A stretch of 64,000 nt of DNA from Cylindrospermum sp. NIES-4074 (GTDB lineage Bacteria; Cyanobacteriota; Cyanobacteriia; Cyanobacteriales; Nostocaceae): NCBI GenBank assembly GCA_003994795.1, contig AP018269.1:4737677-4801676 (forward strand), given 5' to 3'. A program made the position numbers and the translations under genes. The first letter of the stretch is position 1, and each line of letters opens with the position of its first letter. Below are positions 63,489 through 64,000 of the stretch, piece by piece. The notes under the pieces are model-generated. The model made no database searches and was not told where the DNA came from. It worked only from the letters and a program-made list of their open reading frames with translations.

Positions 63489-64000
63489 CTATTTATTCCC
63501 AATTTTACCCCGATAAACAGGTGCAACCAGCGTTAACACCGTAATCTCCGGACGCGCACCTAATCGCAGATGTCTTGCAGTCATACCCAGCCCCCGATTA
63601 GTATATTCAATCATATTCCCCACCTGATAAAGCCCTGCATAATACTTTCGACCCAAAGGTGGTAAAATTAATGGTCTGAAAAAAGGTAAGCGCACCTGTC
63701 CACCGTGGGTGTGTCCTGATAGCTGTAAATCAAATCGCCCTGTAGCTGCACTGGTATCAGCAAAATCTGGTTCGTGTACTAATAAAATTGCTGCTCCCTG
63801 ATTGGGTAACTGCTGCATTACCAAATCTAAGCGGGGTGTACCCATCCAAATATCATCTAGCCCAGCAATATGCAACATTGCACCGCCCCGTTTCAAGGTG
63901 TAAACGCCATTATCCAGAAGCAATACACCGCTTTGTGTCAATGTTTGCATAATTGCCTTGACATTGTTCTGATGGTCATGATTCCCCAAAATTGCCACAG
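63489..64000 (-). CDS. Metallophosphoesterase (partial, 5' end beyond the window)
   Basis: The C-terminal 170 or so residues of a calcineurin-like phosphoesterase: AILGNHDHQNNV is the GNHD metal motif, ILLVHEPDFAD supplies a His, and LSGHTHGGQVRLPFF is the GHxHGG motif. FRPLILPPLGRKYYAGLY and NRGLGMTARHLRLGARPEI are typical of the YkuE/YaeI-like membrane-associated subfamily. The frame remains open at the window end, so the N terminus is missing here. Confidence 0.9.
   Translation of the reverse strand, partial: VAILGNHDHQNNVKAIMQTLTQSGVLLLDNGVYTLKRGGAMLHIAGLDDIWMGTPRLDLVMQQLPNQGAAILLVHEPDFADTSAATGRFDLQLSGHTHGGQVRLPFFRPLILPPLGRKYYAGLYQVGNMIEYTNRGLGMTARHLRLGARPEITVLTLVAPVYRGKIGNK

Overview
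The window reads as a chromosomal segment of a heterocyst-forming, filamentous cyanobacterium (Nostocales; Nostoc/Anabaena type). The evidence is dense GCGATCGC (HIP1) palindromes, a hetF-like gene preceded by a tandem array of NsiR1-type small RNA genes with TCCGGA promoter elements, a fraC-fraD-fraE septal-junction cluster, glnB, crtE, many PAS-rich histidine kinases, and repeat-filled spacers. No rRNA, tRNA, CRISPR array or intact transposase was seen.

Layout. 0-4.4 kb is a small accessory block: a ParE/RelE-like toxin-antitoxin pair, a DUF5615/DUF433 pair, and a SesB-like serine esterase followed by a NACHT ATPase. 4.7-9.6 kb is housekeeping: divergent PAP2 protein, crtE, folD, an OB-fold lipoprotein, a NUDIX hydrolase and an AI-2E family permease. 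9.7-11.6 kb is an accessory insert: a tandem-GNAT acyltransferase gene between two inverted ~185-bp MITE-like elements, converging on a previously uncalled 57-aa double-glycine-leader peptide. 12-18 kb holds a possible CcmS-like protein, an ABC exporter, an SPFH protein, a DUF1824 protein and an ABC-F ATPase. 17.9-23.1 kb has three glutathione-related exported proteins (GST, phytochelatin-synthase-like peptidase, gamma-glutamyltransferase) surrounding an AAA ATPase + TOPRIM-like (DUF4276) pair. 23-28.7 kb carries envelope and conserved hypothetical genes.

28.7-34.4 kb is the heterocyst control locus: hetF on the minus strand and, divergent from it, eleven NsiR1-like sRNA copies on the plus strand. 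Each copy has its own TCCGGA exactly 32 nt upstream and its own terminator. A decayed gene fragment lies between the first copy and the other ten. 34.7-42.4 kb holds a thioredoxin-like protein, a subtilase and two tandemly duplicated PAS histidine kinases. 42.6-45.7 kb holds thiD, glnB and an HD phosphohydrolase. 46.2-48.3 kb is a lone XRE-HTH/GTPase fusion. 48.5-57.3 kb holds rdgB, a phosphohexomutase, purN, a pilin-like protein, a sugar permease and a very large hybrid kinase. 58-64 kb holds a broken pentapeptide gene, fraE/fraD/fraC, a duplicated CobO-like ATPase, a 42-aa membrane protein and the 3' part of a metallophosphoesterase gene.

Most notable: (1) the esterase and NACHT genes are joined by a -1 reading frame that stays open across the esterase stop, with a slippery-type heptamer ending at that stop and a 14-bp stem-loop 4 nt downstream, so they could be made as one ~974-aa esterase-NACHT protein; (2) the GNAT/double-glycine peptide pair is a candidate minimal RiPP (possibly lipopeptide) locus; (3) the NsiR1 array has perfectly fixed promoter spacing. 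Functional assignments are from motif reading only; no searches were run.
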